NCBI RefSeq assembly: GCF_021650975.2
Contig: NZ_CP091285.1
Span: 1,612,001 to 1,676,000, forward strand
Direction of reading: 5' to 3'
Source of the DNA: Flavobacterium jumunjinense
Lineage (GTDB): Bacteria; Bacteroidota; Bacteroidia; Flavobacteriales; Flavobacteriaceae
DNA: 64,000 nucleotides
The notes beneath the pieces were generated by a model. That model saw only the letters and a list, made by a program, of their open reading frames with translations. It had not been told where the DNA came from and did no database searches. A program made the translations under genes and the position numbers. Within the stretch, counting starts at the first letter, position 1; every line of letters starts with the position of its first letter. Below are positions 9,550-20,233 of this stretch, piece after piece.

Positions 9550-10053
9550 GTGTTAAAACAAAAATTACCTATTATAATTGCGATCAATACAGTAGTATTG
9601 GTCTTTTTGTTGTTGTTTGTTTTTTATACTTTCTTTTCGAAGTCAGATTCGGTTTATTATGTGGATAATAGTAAGTTATTCGATGGATTTAGGATGACTA
9701 AAGAGATGAAGAAAGAAGGTGAGAAGCAATTTAATAGTAAGAAAGCAACTCTCGATAGCTTATATCTTGAAATTCAGAGGGAAGATTTAAGCGGACAAAC
9801 TAAGGAGATTTTAATGCAAGAATTTGTTGCAAAGAGAGAGGAGTTTGACTCTTTTAATAAAGTATTTGCGCAAGAAGAATCTAATAAAATTTGGACACGA
9901 ATTAATAGCTATACACAACAATTTTCAAAAGATAAAAACTATAAACTCATAATAGGTTCTAGTAACCAGGGTGATGTTTTGTATGCTGATAAATCTGTTG
10001 ATGTTACAGCAGAATTATTGCAATATGTAAATAAAAAATATGAAGGATTATAG
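9550..10053 (+). CDS. OmpH/Skp-like periplasmic protein, first gene of the RHS operon
   Basis: 167 residues: an N-terminal membrane anchor or uncleaved signal (about 8-30), then YYVDNSKLFDGF, the typical strand opening the OmpH/Skp family, then a long charged helical region (about 50-125) predicted to form the coiled-coil tentacles, and a closing strand. Skp-type proteins hold unfolded outer-membrane or secreted proteins in the periplasm. It overlaps the next gene by 14 bases and heads an operon of giant exported RHS proteins, so it may be a dedicated periplasmic chaperone for them. The start is a GTG. Confidence 0.7.
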   Translation: MLKQKLPIIIAINTVVLVFLLLFVFYTFFSKSDSVYYVDNSKLFDGFRMTKEMKKEGEKQFNSKKATLDSLYLEIQREDLSGQTKEILMQEFVAKREEFDSFNKVFAQEESNKIWTRINSYTQQFSKDKNYKLIIGSSNQGDVLYADKSVDVTAELLQYVNKKYEGL

Positions 10054-10651
10054 GCAAAGTATACTTTTTATAGCGTCAATTCTTCTATTTTTTTCATGTG
10101 GAAAAGACAACAAAGGAAACATTCCAGTTGATGATGGATCAATTCGTTATCAACTTTTTCAGTTAGAAAAAAAAGGATGGAAATCAAAATTGCATTCTCA
10201 AAAAGCAGATGATATAAAATTCACAGCGACAGAAGTTCCAATACAGTTTTATTTACTTAAGGATAAAGGTAATCATGATTTGTTTGAAATTGATTCACTA
10301 TACCAAGAAAATAAAACGGAACGCGTTATAGAGTTTACTTATGAACAAGAAGATGAAGAGGATTTATTGAAAGAACAATTTACAACGCTTTCCTATGAGG
10401 AAGGTGTAAAGTACATGTCTTTTGCATTAGATAAAGATTTTTATGTAGTTACATCAAAAAAAGATACTATAAAATGCACAGGAGTTAGTTATGAACGTAA
10501 TTTTAAAATTGCTCCTTTTCAAAAAGTCTTATTGTTTTTTTCAGGTATTGATCCTGAAGAAAAAGTGCAACTAATATACAACGATAAATTATTCAAAAAG
10601 GGAACTTTAAAATTCCAATTTAAAGACACATATACAGAAATATTATTATGA
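10040..10651 (+). CDS. Small lipoprotein of the RHS operon
   Basis: 203 residues with a lipoprotein signal (lipobox LFFSC, Cys about 20). The mature part is mixed alpha/beta without a recognised domain. It overlaps the OmpH-like gene by 14 bases and the RHS N-terminal gene by 4 (ATGA), so all three are translationally coupled. A role in anchoring or assembling the RHS shell at the outer membrane is conceivable, but nothing in the sequence proves it. Confidence 0.65.
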   Translation: MKDYRQSILFIASILLFFSCGKDNKGNIPVDDGSIRYQLFQLEKKGWKSKLHSQKADDIKFTATEVPIQFYLLKDKGNHDLFEIDSLYQENKTERVIEFTYEQEDEEDLLKEQFTTLSYEEGVKYMSFALDKDFYVVTSKKDTIKCTGVSYERNFKIAPFQKVLLFFSGIDPEEKVQLIYNDKLFKKGTLKFQFKDTYTEILL

Positions 10652-13600
10652 AGCAGATTAGATCTAGTAAGTTTTCTAAATTTTTGGCCTATTATTTAGC
10701 CATTATGATGTTGATTCAGGTAACGCAACCTATGCAAATGTATGCATTAACTGAAGGACCTTCACAACCAGAATTCAATTCATTTACACCAATTGGAACT
10801 TCTGATATGGTGGATTTAGCAAGTGGAGATTTTAACTACAATATTCCCATTATGGATGTGGGTGGTTATCCATTAAATTTAGCATACAATTCAGGAGTTA
10901 CAATGGACCAAGAAGCTTCTTGGGTTGGATTGGGGTGGAATTTGAACGTAGGTCAAATTAACAGACAAATGCGTGGTTTGCCAGATGATTTCAACGGGGA
11001 TCCAATGACTTATGAGAATAATATGAAGGACAATATTACTATTGGATCAAATGGAACAATTAATTTTGATTTACTTGGATTAACAGAGGGAGGAGAAACA
11101 CCTAAAAAGAAAGAAAAAAAAGGTGAACTTAGCGTTGGTCTAACTGTAAAACATAATAATTATGATGGTTTAGGTTTCTCTATTACAGGTGGATTGAGTT
11201 ATGCTGTTAGTGAATCTTTATCAGTGGGTATGCAAATGGAAACATCTGCAACGGAAGGGGTTTCTGCATCAGCCAATGCCTCTTATAATGCTAAACAAAG
11301 TAGCACTTCTAAAAAGGATTATAGCTTAGGTTACTCAGGTGGAGTTGCTTATAATAGTAGAAGAGGTATTGAATCAATGACGATAGGAGTAAGTGCTAGA
11401 AAAACCTTTACAACAAACAAGAAAAAGTCTTTTTCCACAGGTTCAGAAGGTGGATTGTCATATAATCCTATAGCTACATATACTCCATTAAAAAGAGTAG
11501 CTATGCGATCTTCAAATATTATGTTTAATTTAGATCTTGACGCATCTGCATTCGGGGGAAATATTGGTGCGAAATTTTCAGGATTTATGACGAAACAGGG
11601 TATTCATGATTCTGAAAAACACAAAATTGAAAACGGTTTCGGATATGAAAACACCTACAATGCTTCTGAGAGAGATATTTTAGATTTCAATAGAGAAAAC
11701 GATAGAACGGTAAATAAATTCACAAATGTATTACCAATAACAAACTATACTTTTGATATTTATAGTATCGAAGGGCAAGGTGTTTCAGGAATGTTTAGAC
11801 CATATAACAGTCAAGTAGGGTATGTTTTTGATAATAAGATTGTTGATAAAAGTTTTGGAGGGAATCTAGGTATTGAAATAGGAGCTGGAGCTGGACACGA
11901 ATGGGGTTTCGATGCTACTGTTACTATTGGTAAGAGTCATACAAAATTGTGGGGCAATCGTGCTTTAAATCGCTTTTTGGAAAAAAAAGGGAATCGACCT
12001 GATTATGAAAAAGTATATTTTAAAAATATTGGAGGGAATCATGTTGATAAAGAAAATGATCTGTTTAGGGGCAGTCTTGGAGGTTATGCCCCAATAAAAT
12101 TAGCACTTGATGGAGGTGAGTATGGAAGAAATACAACACAAGCCTATTATAAGTTTGAGAATCCTACAACTACAGAAATACAAGGAAATAACAAAATTGC
12201 AAGAACGGAAAGAGTAAACAGAAACCAAGCCATTCAAAAATTAACTCGCAAGGAAGCAGCAAAATATGGTTTTAGTAAATCATTTAGTAAATATGCAAAA
12301 GACCATCATACTGCAGAAATACGAATCATAAAAGATGGTGGAGATCAATACATTTTTGGAAAGGCTTTATACAATCACACAAAAAAGGAGGTTACTTTTG
12401 ACGTTAGTAACAAAAGTGGGCATGATGGTGATTGTTCAACAGGATTGATATCTTATTTCAATAGTGATAATTCTGCTCAAAATGATAGAGATGGAGATCG
12501 TTATTTTAATAGAGTAACTACTCCCGATTACGCTCACACCTATTTATTAACACATATATTGTCATCAGACTATCAAGATATTGATGGTGAGGTGGGGCCA
12601 ACGGATGGAGATTTAGGTTCTTACACTAAATTCACTTACGATGATAAAAGCGATGTGAGTAAAGATGGGTTATACAAATGGAGAGTTCCTTTTGGTAAAA
12701 ATAAAGCAAACTATGATGAAGGATTAAAATCAAGTAAAAAAGACGACAAAGGAAATTATCAATACGGAGAAAAAGAATTGTCTTATATTAAGCGAATAGA
12801 TACAAAAACACACGTAGCTATTTTTGAAATATCGGCACGTAAAGATGGATTTGGAGTTAAAGACGAAAATGGAGGATTTAGTGACGCTTCTAAGTCATAT
12901 AAATTAGATAAGGTGCTACTTTACTCTAAACCAGAATACGATAAATTACAAAGAGATGCTAAACCAATTAAAGTAGCACATTTTGAATATAATTATACAC
13001 TTTGTTCTGGAATAGAAAACAATATTAATTATGAAGCTTACAAGAAGAATAAAAACACTCCTGATGTAGGTAAACTAACACTTAAGAAAGTTTATTTTAC
13101 GTATCGTGATTCAAACATGGGGAAATATACCCCTTATGTTTTTAATTACATGAATAATTATAGTTATGACATGAAAGCGTATGATGTTTGGGGGAATTAT
13201 AAGCCAACACCTACAGATGTTAGTTGTAACCCAACTTCAGGTTCAATGCCAAATACAGAGTTTCCCTTTGTTGACCAATCAAACAGACAGCTTGCAGATC
13301 AATATGCTACAGCTTGGCATTTGGAAAGTGTAAAGTTACCTTCTGGAGGAACAATAGCATTAGAATATGAAGCAGACGATTATGCTTTTGTGCAAGACAA
13401 AGAAGCAATGCAAATGTTTAAAGTTATTGGTGCTGGAGATGGTACTCCAGGACAAGCTACACAAACTAATTTATTTGGTTCAGAATATTTATATATCAAA
13501 ACTAATACTGCAGTTTCAAAAGAAGAATTCAAGAAAAAATATATAGGTGATTTGTTTGGTCAACCTGTCTATTTTAGATTCTTAGTTAACATGACCGATC

Positions 13601-16299
13601 CTAATCCATTACCAGGAGCAAATAGAACAGATAAATATGATTATGTTACAGGCTATTTAAAACTTATTGATGGCGTTGATGGCATAAAAATTAACGGAAA
13701 CGAGGTTGCAATAAAAATTGAATTTGTATCAAAAGGAGACGGAATTAATAAAGGTAAAAAGGTAAATCCAATTTCGAAAGCAGGTTGGCAATTTGGACGT
13801 TCTTATTTAAACAGATTGGTTTATGGGGTAACAAACAATGAAGATTCAAAAGATTTGAAAAGTATTGTTATGGAAATGCTTGGAACATTGCCTTCTGTGT
13901 TGCAAATTGCGCAAAGCCCTAATGGGAGACTAGAAGACAAAGGAATTGCAAGTGATTTTGTGTCTAATAAATCTTGGATTCGTTTGAAGCACCCTGAAAA
14001 CAGAAAAATTGGAGGAGGAAGCAGAGTAAAGAAAGTGCAACTACATGATGAATGGGATGTTATGACTGGTCATATTGATGATGATGTTTATGCTCAATTT
14101 TACGGTCAAGAATATAGTTATAATACGGGAGATGGAGATAAAGACAATAGCACTACATCTGGTGTTGCTACTTATGAACCATTAGGTTGTAAAGAAAATC
14201 CATTAGTACAACCATTTTATGATCGAAAAAATCCAGGAGTATTATTAGGACCAGATGAACAAAACTATGTTGAAGAACCCTTAGGAGAATCTTTTTTTCC
14301 TTCACCGAAAGTAACCTATTCAAGAGTAAGCGTGAAGAATTTACCTAGAAAAAAAGCAATAGGAGAAACAAATTATGAAGTAAAAAAGCACGCTACCGGA
14401 CATGTGGTAACAGAGTTTTTTACATCAAAAGAATATCCTACACTAGTTAAATACACCCCGTTATCATCGCATTATGATAAATCAAATTTAGCAGGAATAC
14501 TTAATATTAATGCGAAACAACATTTAACAATGTCCCAAGGTTTTTCTATACATACAAATGATATGGATGGGAAAATGAAGAGCCAGAGAGTATATGCTGA
14601 AGGGCAAACCTTATATATTTCTGGAGTAGATTATAAATACATGGACAATACTACTAAAGAAGATATTAATAATTTTGGTTTATTAAACAATGAGATTACT
14701 ACGATTAATTCTGAAGGAGTAGTAGAACAAAATATAGTTGGAGTAGATTATGATGTAATTAATGATTTTAGAGAAAACAAATCCGTTACTTCTACTTATG
14801 GAGTTAGATTTAATATGCAAGGAATTCCAATTGCAGCACTTTATGTAATAATACCTGTTCTACTGCCAAAATATTCAAGGCATGAAGATCTGTTAAAAAC
14901 TGCAGTAACAACAAAAGTGATGCATTCTTCTGGAATCTTAAGAGAAACTATTGCGTATGATCTTGGTGCTGTTGTTTCAACTAAAAATTTAGCTTGGGAT
15001 GCAGAAACAGGGCAAATACTCGTTACAGAAACGGTAAACGAATATAATGATAAATATTACAGTTTTAACTATCCTGCCTATTGGAATGGAGAATATAAAG
15101 GAATGGGACAAGCAGTTACCAACTTAGACTTAGAATGGAACATAGAAATGCCAGATCAAAATAGCGCTTTATATCGTTTTACAGATGATCATAATGCTAA
15201 ACAGTATTTATTGCCAGGAGACGAATTGTGGCTAACACAAAATAGACAAAATGGCTTTGAAACTCCATTATATGATGATAATCCAAGGCCTTTTAAAGCT
15301 TGGGTAGTTAACGTAGCTGATGATGGAAATATTACACTTATTGATAAACAAGGATTGAGAGTAGACAAGTACGATATTACAAATGGAACTATGAAAGTAA
15401 TACGTTCTGGATATAGAAACCTACAAATGGGAAGTATGGCTTCAGTTACTTCTATGACAAACCCATTAAGTCATATTGTAAATAATAAACTAAAACCAAA
15501 CTTGTTTGATTCAAGCGATTGGAAAGAGTATAGAATTATAAATGCTTCTGCTGTTGAGTATTCAAATGAATGGGCTGGACAATGTGAATGTAACTTACCA
15601 CAAATGAGATTTAATTCAGAAGGTGAATTAGTGTTCAATTTTGACAAATTAGATTATGATAGTGATGAATATGACAATATTTTAAAAGCTACTTACAATC
15701 CTTATGTATACAATATTCTTGGAAATTGGAGAGCAAAAAGATCCTATGCTTATTTAACGGGAAGACATCATTCTGAAAATGTTACACCAAGGGTTTCTGG
15801 ATTCTATGAAGACTTTTATCCCTTCTATACTTATGATGCAACAAATAAATGGAAAAAGAGTAGTAATGCAGATATAGAATTATTCCCTAATACAAAATGG
15901 ACATTCGCTTCTGAAGTAACTAATTATAATCCGTATGGTCAAGAAATTGAGAATAAAGATGCTTTAAATAGATATTCATCTGCTTTATATGGTTATAATT
16001 ATAGATTTCCTTTAGCAGTTGCTTCTAACACAAGATATAACGAATTAGCTTATGATGGTTTCGAAGATTATGACTTTTCGGTATGTGATTCATTATCTCA
16101 TTTTAGTTTTGAAGGAAGTTTAGATGAAAATAATATCAGTATTTCAAATACACAATCACATACAGGAAGAAGAAGTATTCGAATAGCTCCAAGTGAAGGT
16201 AATGAAACTAGAAAAGCTATTATAACAAAGAAAATTGCGACTTGCAATGACCCATTACCAGTTACGAAAAACACAAAAGCAATACAAACTAAAAAATAA
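10648..16299 (+). CDS. RHS-system N-terminal exported protein (1883 residues)
   Basis: A very large exported protein. Residues 1-34 form a signal peptide. It is followed by the segment typical of flavobacterial RHS partner proteins (ASGDFNYNIPIMDVGGYPL and EASWVGLGWNLNVGQI, about residues 57-110). The rest is beta-rich with many Tyr- and Asp-rich strands and resembles the barrel or shell part of RHS/Tc-type proteins, as far as can be judged by eye. It stops at a short basic tail after a strand pattern (FSFEGSLDEN, HTGRRSIRI) that in related proteins, as I recall them, continues into a carbohydrate-binding-like domain and RHS repeats. That continuation is found here at the end of the next gene. 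It is probably secreted and part of the toxin delivery shell. Confidence 0.7.
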   Translation: MKQIRSSKFSKFLAYYLAIMMLIQVTQPMQMYALTEGPSQPEFNSFTPIGTSDMVDLASGDFNYNIPIMDVGGYPLNLAYNSGVTMDQEASWVGLGWNLNVGQINRQMRGLPDDFNGDPMTYENNMKDNITIGSNGTINFDLLGLTEGGETPKKKEKKGELSVGLTVKHNNYDGLGFSITGGLSYAVSESLSVGMQMETSATEGVSASANASYNAKQSSTSKKDYSLGYSGGVAYNSRRGIESMTIGVSARKTFTTNKKKSFSTGSEGGLSYNPIATYTPLKRVAMRSSNIMFNLDLDASAFGGNIGAKFSGFMTKQGIHDSEKHKIENGFGYENTYNASERDILDFNRENDRTVNKFTNVLPITNYTFDIYSIEGQGVSGMFRPYNSQVGYVFDNKIVDKSFGGNLGIEIGAGAGHEWGFDATVTIGKSHTKLWGNRALNRFLEKKGNRPDYEKVYFKNIGGNHVDKENDLFRGSLGGYAPIKLALDGGEYGRNTTQAYYKFENPTTTEIQGNNKIARTERVNRNQAIQKLTRKEAAKYGFSKSFSKYAKDHHTAEIRIIKDGGDQYIFGKALYNHTKKEVTFDVSNKSGHDGDCSTGLISYFNSDNSAQNDRDGDRYFNRVTTPDYAHTYLLTHILSSDYQDIDGEVGPTDGDLGSYTKFTYDDKSDVSKDGLYKWRVPFGKNKANYDEGLKSSKKDDKGNYQYGEKELSYIKRIDTKTHVAIFEISARKDGFGVKDENGGFSDASKSYKLDKVLLYSKPEYDKLQRDAKPIKVAHFEYNYTLCSGIENNINYEAYKKNKNTPDVGKLTLKKVYFTYRDSNMGKYTPYVFNYMNNYSYDMKAYDVWGNYKPTPTDVSCNPTSGSMPNTEFPFVDQSNRQLADQYATAWHLESVKLPSGGTIALEYEADDYAFVQDKEAMQMFKVIGAGDGTPGQATQTNLFGSEYLYIKTNTAVSKEEFKKKYIGDLFGQPVYFRFLVNMTDPNPLPGANRTDKYDYVTGYLKLIDGVDGIKINGNEVAIKIEFVSKGDGINKGKKVNPISKAGWQFGRSYLNRLVYGVTNNEDSKDLKSIVMEMLGTLPSVLQIAQSPNGRLEDKGIASDFVSNKSWIRLKHPENRKIGGGSRVKKVQLHDEWDVMTGHIDDDVYAQFYGQEYSYNTGDGDKDNSTTSGVATYEPLGCKENPLVQPFYDRKNPGVLLGPDEQNYVEEPLGESFFPSPKVTYSRVSVKNLPRKKAIGETNYEVKKHATGHVVTEFFTSKEYPTLVKYTPLSSHYDKSNLAGILNINAKQHLTMSQGFSIHTNDMDGKMKSQRVYAEGQTLYISGVDYKYMDNTTKEDINNFGLLNNEITTINSEGVVEQNIVGVDYDVINDFRENKSVTSTYGVRFNMQGIPIAALYVIIPVLLPKYSRHEDLLKTAVTTKVMHSSGILRETIAYDLGAVVSTKNLAWDAETGQILVTETVNEYNDKYYSFNYPAYWNGEYKGMGQAVTNLDLEWNIEMPDQNSALYRFTDDHNAKQYLLPGDELWLTQNRQNGFETPLYDDNPRPFKAWVVNVADDGNITLIDKQGLRVDKYDITNGTMKVIRSGYRNLQMGSMASVTSMTNPLSHIVNNKLKPNLFDSSDWKEYRIINASAVEYSNEWAGQCECNLPQMRFNSEGELVFNFDKLDYDSDEYDNILKATYNPYVYNILGNWRAKRSYAYLTGRHHSENVTPRVSGFYEDFYPFYTYDATNKWKKSSNADIELFPNTKWTFASEVTNYNPYGQEIENKDALNRYSSALYGYNYRFPLAVASNTRYNELAYDGFEDYDFSVCDSLSHFSFEGSLDENNISISNTQSHTGRRSIRIAPSEGNETRKAIITKKIATCNDPLPVTKNTKAIQTKK

Positions 16300-16309
16300 T
16301 AGTAGAATA

Positions 16310-19300
16310 ATGAATACTTTAAAATTTAAAATACTTTTAAGTACTGTTTGTTTTATAATAACAAGTAGTTTGTTTGCATTCTCTTCTATTAATGAAAAAA
16401 TAACTAATAATGTAGCTACTATTCCTCAATCAGAAAGAGATGCATTAATTGCTTTGTACAACGCAACAGGAGGTGCAAATTGGACAAACACAACACAAGG
16501 TAAAGGGGTTTGGCCAATTAATGACCCCAATGCTGCAGTTACTTCTTGGAATGCCACTACTAATACAGGTTGGTATGGTGTTACTGTAACGAATGGACAT
16601 GTCACTCATTTAGGTTTATGGTCTAATAATTTAGAAGGTGAAATACCCAATGAAATTGGAGATTTTATAGGCTTGACAAATTTACTTTTAGGAGTAAATA
16701 AATTGTCTGGAAATATTCCAAGTTCTATTGGTAATTTAATTAATTTAAAGACATTACAAATTAGTGATACATTTATTTCAGGAACGATTCCAACATCAAT
16801 TGGTAATTTGAGTAATTTAATTAATCTTTATTTAAGTTCAAATCAACTAACGGGTTCTATTCCTAATATATTCAATAATATGCCTAATTTGATTAGGTTA
16901 TGGTTAAGGAGGAATAAATTATCAGGAAACATTCCTAGCTCTATTGGTAATTTATCAAGTCTCCAAGATTTGTCCCTTTATCAGAATGAATTATCAGGAA
17001 TATTACCCGTTAGTCTTAAAAACTTAACAAATCTTAAATCATTTGCTATACATACTAATAGATTTAAATTTATTGATTTCGAAGAAATATATAATCACTA
17101 TAAAGTAAATATACCAACAGTTGCGATGAGCTATGCACCTCAAGCAAAAACTGACACACCTTTGAATATAAATGGTTCAATAGGAAATTCATATGTATTA
17201 AAAATGTATGAAAACAATATTTACACTGTTTCAGAAACCTACCAATGGTATAAAAATAATCAACCCATTAATGGAGAAACTTCACGTACTTTGACACTAT
17301 CAAATGTTTCGTTAAGTGATGAAGGTATTTATCACTGCATATCTAAACATCCTGATATTACAAAAACACTTACACCACCTAATTATGCTTTAGAATTAGT
17401 ACTTAGAAGAGAACCCATCACACTCTCTGTGATTAATTGTCCACCACCACCAACGGGAAAAATTATTACAAGTAAATCAAATTATTGTACCGGCGAGAAT
17501 GTTCTTTTTTCTTTTCAATTTGACACTGCTCCTTCAACAACATTTTCTTATAATTGGAGTTATGTTGATGGATCAACACAAACATCTCAAATTAATACTC
17601 CAACTTTCGCTTTTAATAACCCTGGATTATATTATATATATTTAGTTTTAACAGATGCTAATGGATGTGAATCTAATTTTTCCAAACAAATTGTAATAGA
17701 GGATTGTACATCTTGTTTACATACAAATAACCAATCAAATAATGTGAAAAGTTTATTTGTGGATTTAGTGAATCATTTGAAATCTTTATCAAGCGTGCCT
17801 AATGGCTATAATTGTCCAGAACTTGTTGCGCTTTCTCCCTATATTACTGACCCAAATCCAAGAATATATAATTTCACAATAAGTAATTCACTTATGAAGT
17901 TTTCATTTGCCGATCATGGGATGCAAAATGATGTTCAAACTACTTTGCTTAGTAATCAAATCTTGCAAGATATATTCTTAACTAATTATGTTTTACCAAA
18001 TATTAATTCTAATTATTATACAGAATATATAAATGGCTATATAGAAAGTCCAGATAGAAATTATGTAAACCATATAGATTTTTGCCCTGCAACCCCATGT
18101 TCTACACCAATAAATGGAACTGTTGTAGCGAGTAATAATGCAATGAGTAAATCAACAACTAAAAATGATACAGCAAAATTACCCGTTATAGAAGCATGTG
18201 TAAATCAAGCAACTTTGTTTACTTTCCAAACTACATCGACTAATTTAACCTATAATTGGGAATTTAAAGATTCAAATGGAAATGTTATTCAAACTTCTAA
18301 TGTAGCACAACCTAGCGTAGTTTTTCAAAATGTTGGATATTACAGAATATCTTTGAACGTTTCAGACGCTAATGGTTGTACAAACTCATTTGCATACGGC
18401 CTTAATATTGTAGATTGTAATCCAGTTTCATGTACAGAAAACAATCCTAATTCTCAAGTTGTAAAGAATGCGTTTATTGCTTTAGTGAATTACTTAATTA
18501 TGCAACCAACTGCAAGTACTCCTTTTACTTGTACACAGTTAGATGATTTAGCTCCCTATATCACAGATCCTAATCCTATGATATATAATTTTTCTAATTC
18601 AGGATTATATATAAGATTCTCATTTTCAGACCATTCGAATGATTTTGATATTCGAATACCATATAATAACAGTAATAATACTGTTACGGATATTGAAATA
18701 GGAAGTTATAGTGATAGTGAGACAAAAATGAATATTATTACTCATTTGAGTGATGGGTTTATTGATACTTCAAAAGGTTATATAAAACACATTAATTTCT
18801 GTCCTACAGATACTATAAGATGTGAAAGACACATTGCTATTGTAGTCGATGAATCAGGGTCAATAAGTGAAATTGAAGCAAGAAAAATTAGAAGTCAGTT
18901 AAGATCGTTTGTTAATAAACAATTAGATGATAATAATGATGTAAGTCTAAATACAGATGTCCGTATCTCATTAATTGGATTGTCAGATTCAGATTCAGAT
19001 ACTAGGACTAATGCTTCAATCCCGAATAATGGAAATAATGTTATCTTGAATGAAAGGATTTCAAGCAATAACATCGCTCAGTATATTGCATGGATAGATG
19101 GGTATAGAAAAAAATATGAGGTAACTCCTGGAGACCCAAATACTGAACATAGATATAGAGTAAGTCCAAATTCAGATTATTGGAATAGTGGGTTAACGAA
19201 AGCAGCAGACTTAAATCCCGACTTTGTTATTTTAATAACCGATGGTTGCCAAACTGCATTACCTTCAACAGACGCAGGTAGTTTGTTAAAAACTATGCAG

Positions 19301-20233
19301 CGATTTAATAATAATAATGGAGCGACAACAGGATCAGCTGGAAAACCACATTTGTTTGTAGTAGGAATTGAAGATGGATTTTATGTAGATAGTGATATCG
19401 CTACTTCAAAAGCACGAACTTTGAGTCCAGACGAGGATCCTAACTTTAATTCTGAACTTAGCAAAACAGCAAGTGCTACAGCAAAAGTGTCTTCCTTTTT
19501 AAGAACGTCCTTGAAATATTTAATGGCTTATCCATCTTCGCAATTTCCTATAATGGATAAATACTATTTTCTAGATGACTATTATGGCGCAGATGATTTT
19601 AACTTTCTATATGATGAACCAAATTATCTTTCTAACGGCTTAATTGCAAGAAGTTTTTCAGTAAATAATGGAGAAACTACATTAGTTGATCCAGTTGGTA
19701 TGAGCTGTGGTGCAATAATTCCACTAGAGGGGTGTAATGATTGTTTGAATTTTAAACCAGAAATAGGAAAAAAATATATTGTTAGTGCTTGGGTAAAAGA
19801 AGAAATCAACAAGCAAGTTATGAGCTATACCAATCCAACTATTCAAGTTAATTATTTGGATGGCGCTAAAATTTCAATTGGTACGGAAGATTGTATTACA
19901 AGTGGTGACATTATTGATGGTTGGCAAAGAATATTCAAGCAAATTAGTATTCCTGGAAACACAGCATATATTGAGATAGCATTGGTAAATAACAGTCAAA
20001 GTATTCCAGTTTATTTTGATGATGTTCGTATTCATCCAATAGATGGAAGCATGAAATCTTTTGTATATGACCCAGAAACTTTCCGATTAATGTCGGAATT
20101 AGATGAAAATAATTATTCTACTTTCTATGAGTATGATAATGAAGGTGGATTAGTTCGTGTTAAGAAAGAGACATCTCGAGGTATAAAAACCATTCAAGAG
20201 ACACGATCTGGAAATGTTATAAAAGCAGAATAA
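16310..20233 (+). CDS. Exported LRR/Ig/PKD/VWA protein with a C-terminal RHS segment (1307 residues)
   Basis: Start chosen at the ATG at 16310, which begins a good signal peptide (MNTLKFKILLSTVCF...) 11 bases after the previous stop; an upstream in-frame ATG lies inside the previous gene. Domains by residue: plant-type leucine-rich repeats (about 97-250), Ig-like (275-363), PKD (380-463), an unnamed unit (477-593), second PKD (624-703), second copy of the unit (707-833), and a von Willebrand A domain (837-1070) with MIDAS motif DESGS and ITDGC. The C-terminus (1077-1307) is a galactose-binding-like fold followed by RHS-type sequence (KSFVYDPETF, YSTFYEYDNEGG). It looks like an adhesion module fused onto the detached C-terminus of the preceding RHS protein. 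The stop overlaps the next start (TAATG). Confidence 0.75.
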   Translation: MNTLKFKILLSTVCFIITSSLFAFSSINEKITNNVATIPQSERDALIALYNATGGANWTNTTQGKGVWPINDPNAAVTSWNATTNTGWYGVTVTNGHVTHLGLWSNNLEGEIPNEIGDFIGLTNLLLGVNKLSGNIPSSIGNLINLKTLQISDTFISGTIPTSIGNLSNLINLYLSSNQLTGSIPNIFNNMPNLIRLWLRRNKLSGNIPSSIGNLSSLQDLSLYQNELSGILPVSLKNLTNLKSFAIHTNRFKFIDFEEIYNHYKVNIPTVAMSYAPQAKTDTPLNINGSIGNSYVLKMYENNIYTVSETYQWYKNNQPINGETSRTLTLSNVSLSDEGIYHCISKHPDITKTLTPPNYALELVLRREPITLSVINCPPPPTGKIITSKSNYCTGENVLFSFQFDTAPSTTFSYNWSYVDGSTQTSQINTPTFAFNNPGLYYIYLVLTDANGCESNFSKQIVIEDCTSCLHTNNQSNNVKSLFVDLVNHLKSLSSVPNGYNCPELVALSPYITDPNPRIYNFTISNSLMKFSFADHGMQNDVQTTLLSNQILQDIFLTNYVLPNINSNYYTEYINGYIESPDRNYVNHIDFCPATPCSTPINGTVVASNNAMSKSTTKNDTAKLPVIEACVNQATLFTFQTTSTNLTYNWEFKDSNGNVIQTSNVAQPSVVFQNVGYYRISLNVSDANGCTNSFAYGLNIVDCNPVSCTENNPNSQVVKNAFIALVNYLIMQPTASTPFTCTQLDDLAPYITDPNPMIYNFSNSGLYIRFSFSDHSNDFDIRIPYNNSNNTVTDIEIGSYSDSETKMNIITHLSDGFIDTSKGYIKHINFCPTDTIRCERHIAIVVDESGSISEIEARKIRSQLRSFVNKQLDDNNDVSLNTDVRISLIGLSDSDSDTRTNASIPNNGNNVILNERISSNNIAQYIAWIDGYRKKYEVTPGDPNTEHRYRVSPNSDYWNSGLTKAADLNPDFVILITDGCQTALPSTDAGSLLKTMQRFNNNNGATTGSAGKPHLFVVGIEDGFYVDSDIATSKARTLSPDEDPNFNSELSKTASATAKVSSFLRTSLKYLMAYPSSQFPIMDKYYFLDDYYGADDFNFLYDEPNYLSNGLIARSFSVNNGETTLVDPVGMSCGAIIPLEGCNDCLNFKPEIGKKYIVSAWVKEEINKQVMSYTNPTIQVNYLDGAKISIGTEDCITSGDIIDGWQRIFKQISIPGNTAYIEIALVNNSQSIPVYFDDVRIHPIDGSMKSFVYDPETFRLMSELDENNYSTFYEYDNEGGLVRVKKETSRGIKTIQETRSGNVIKAE

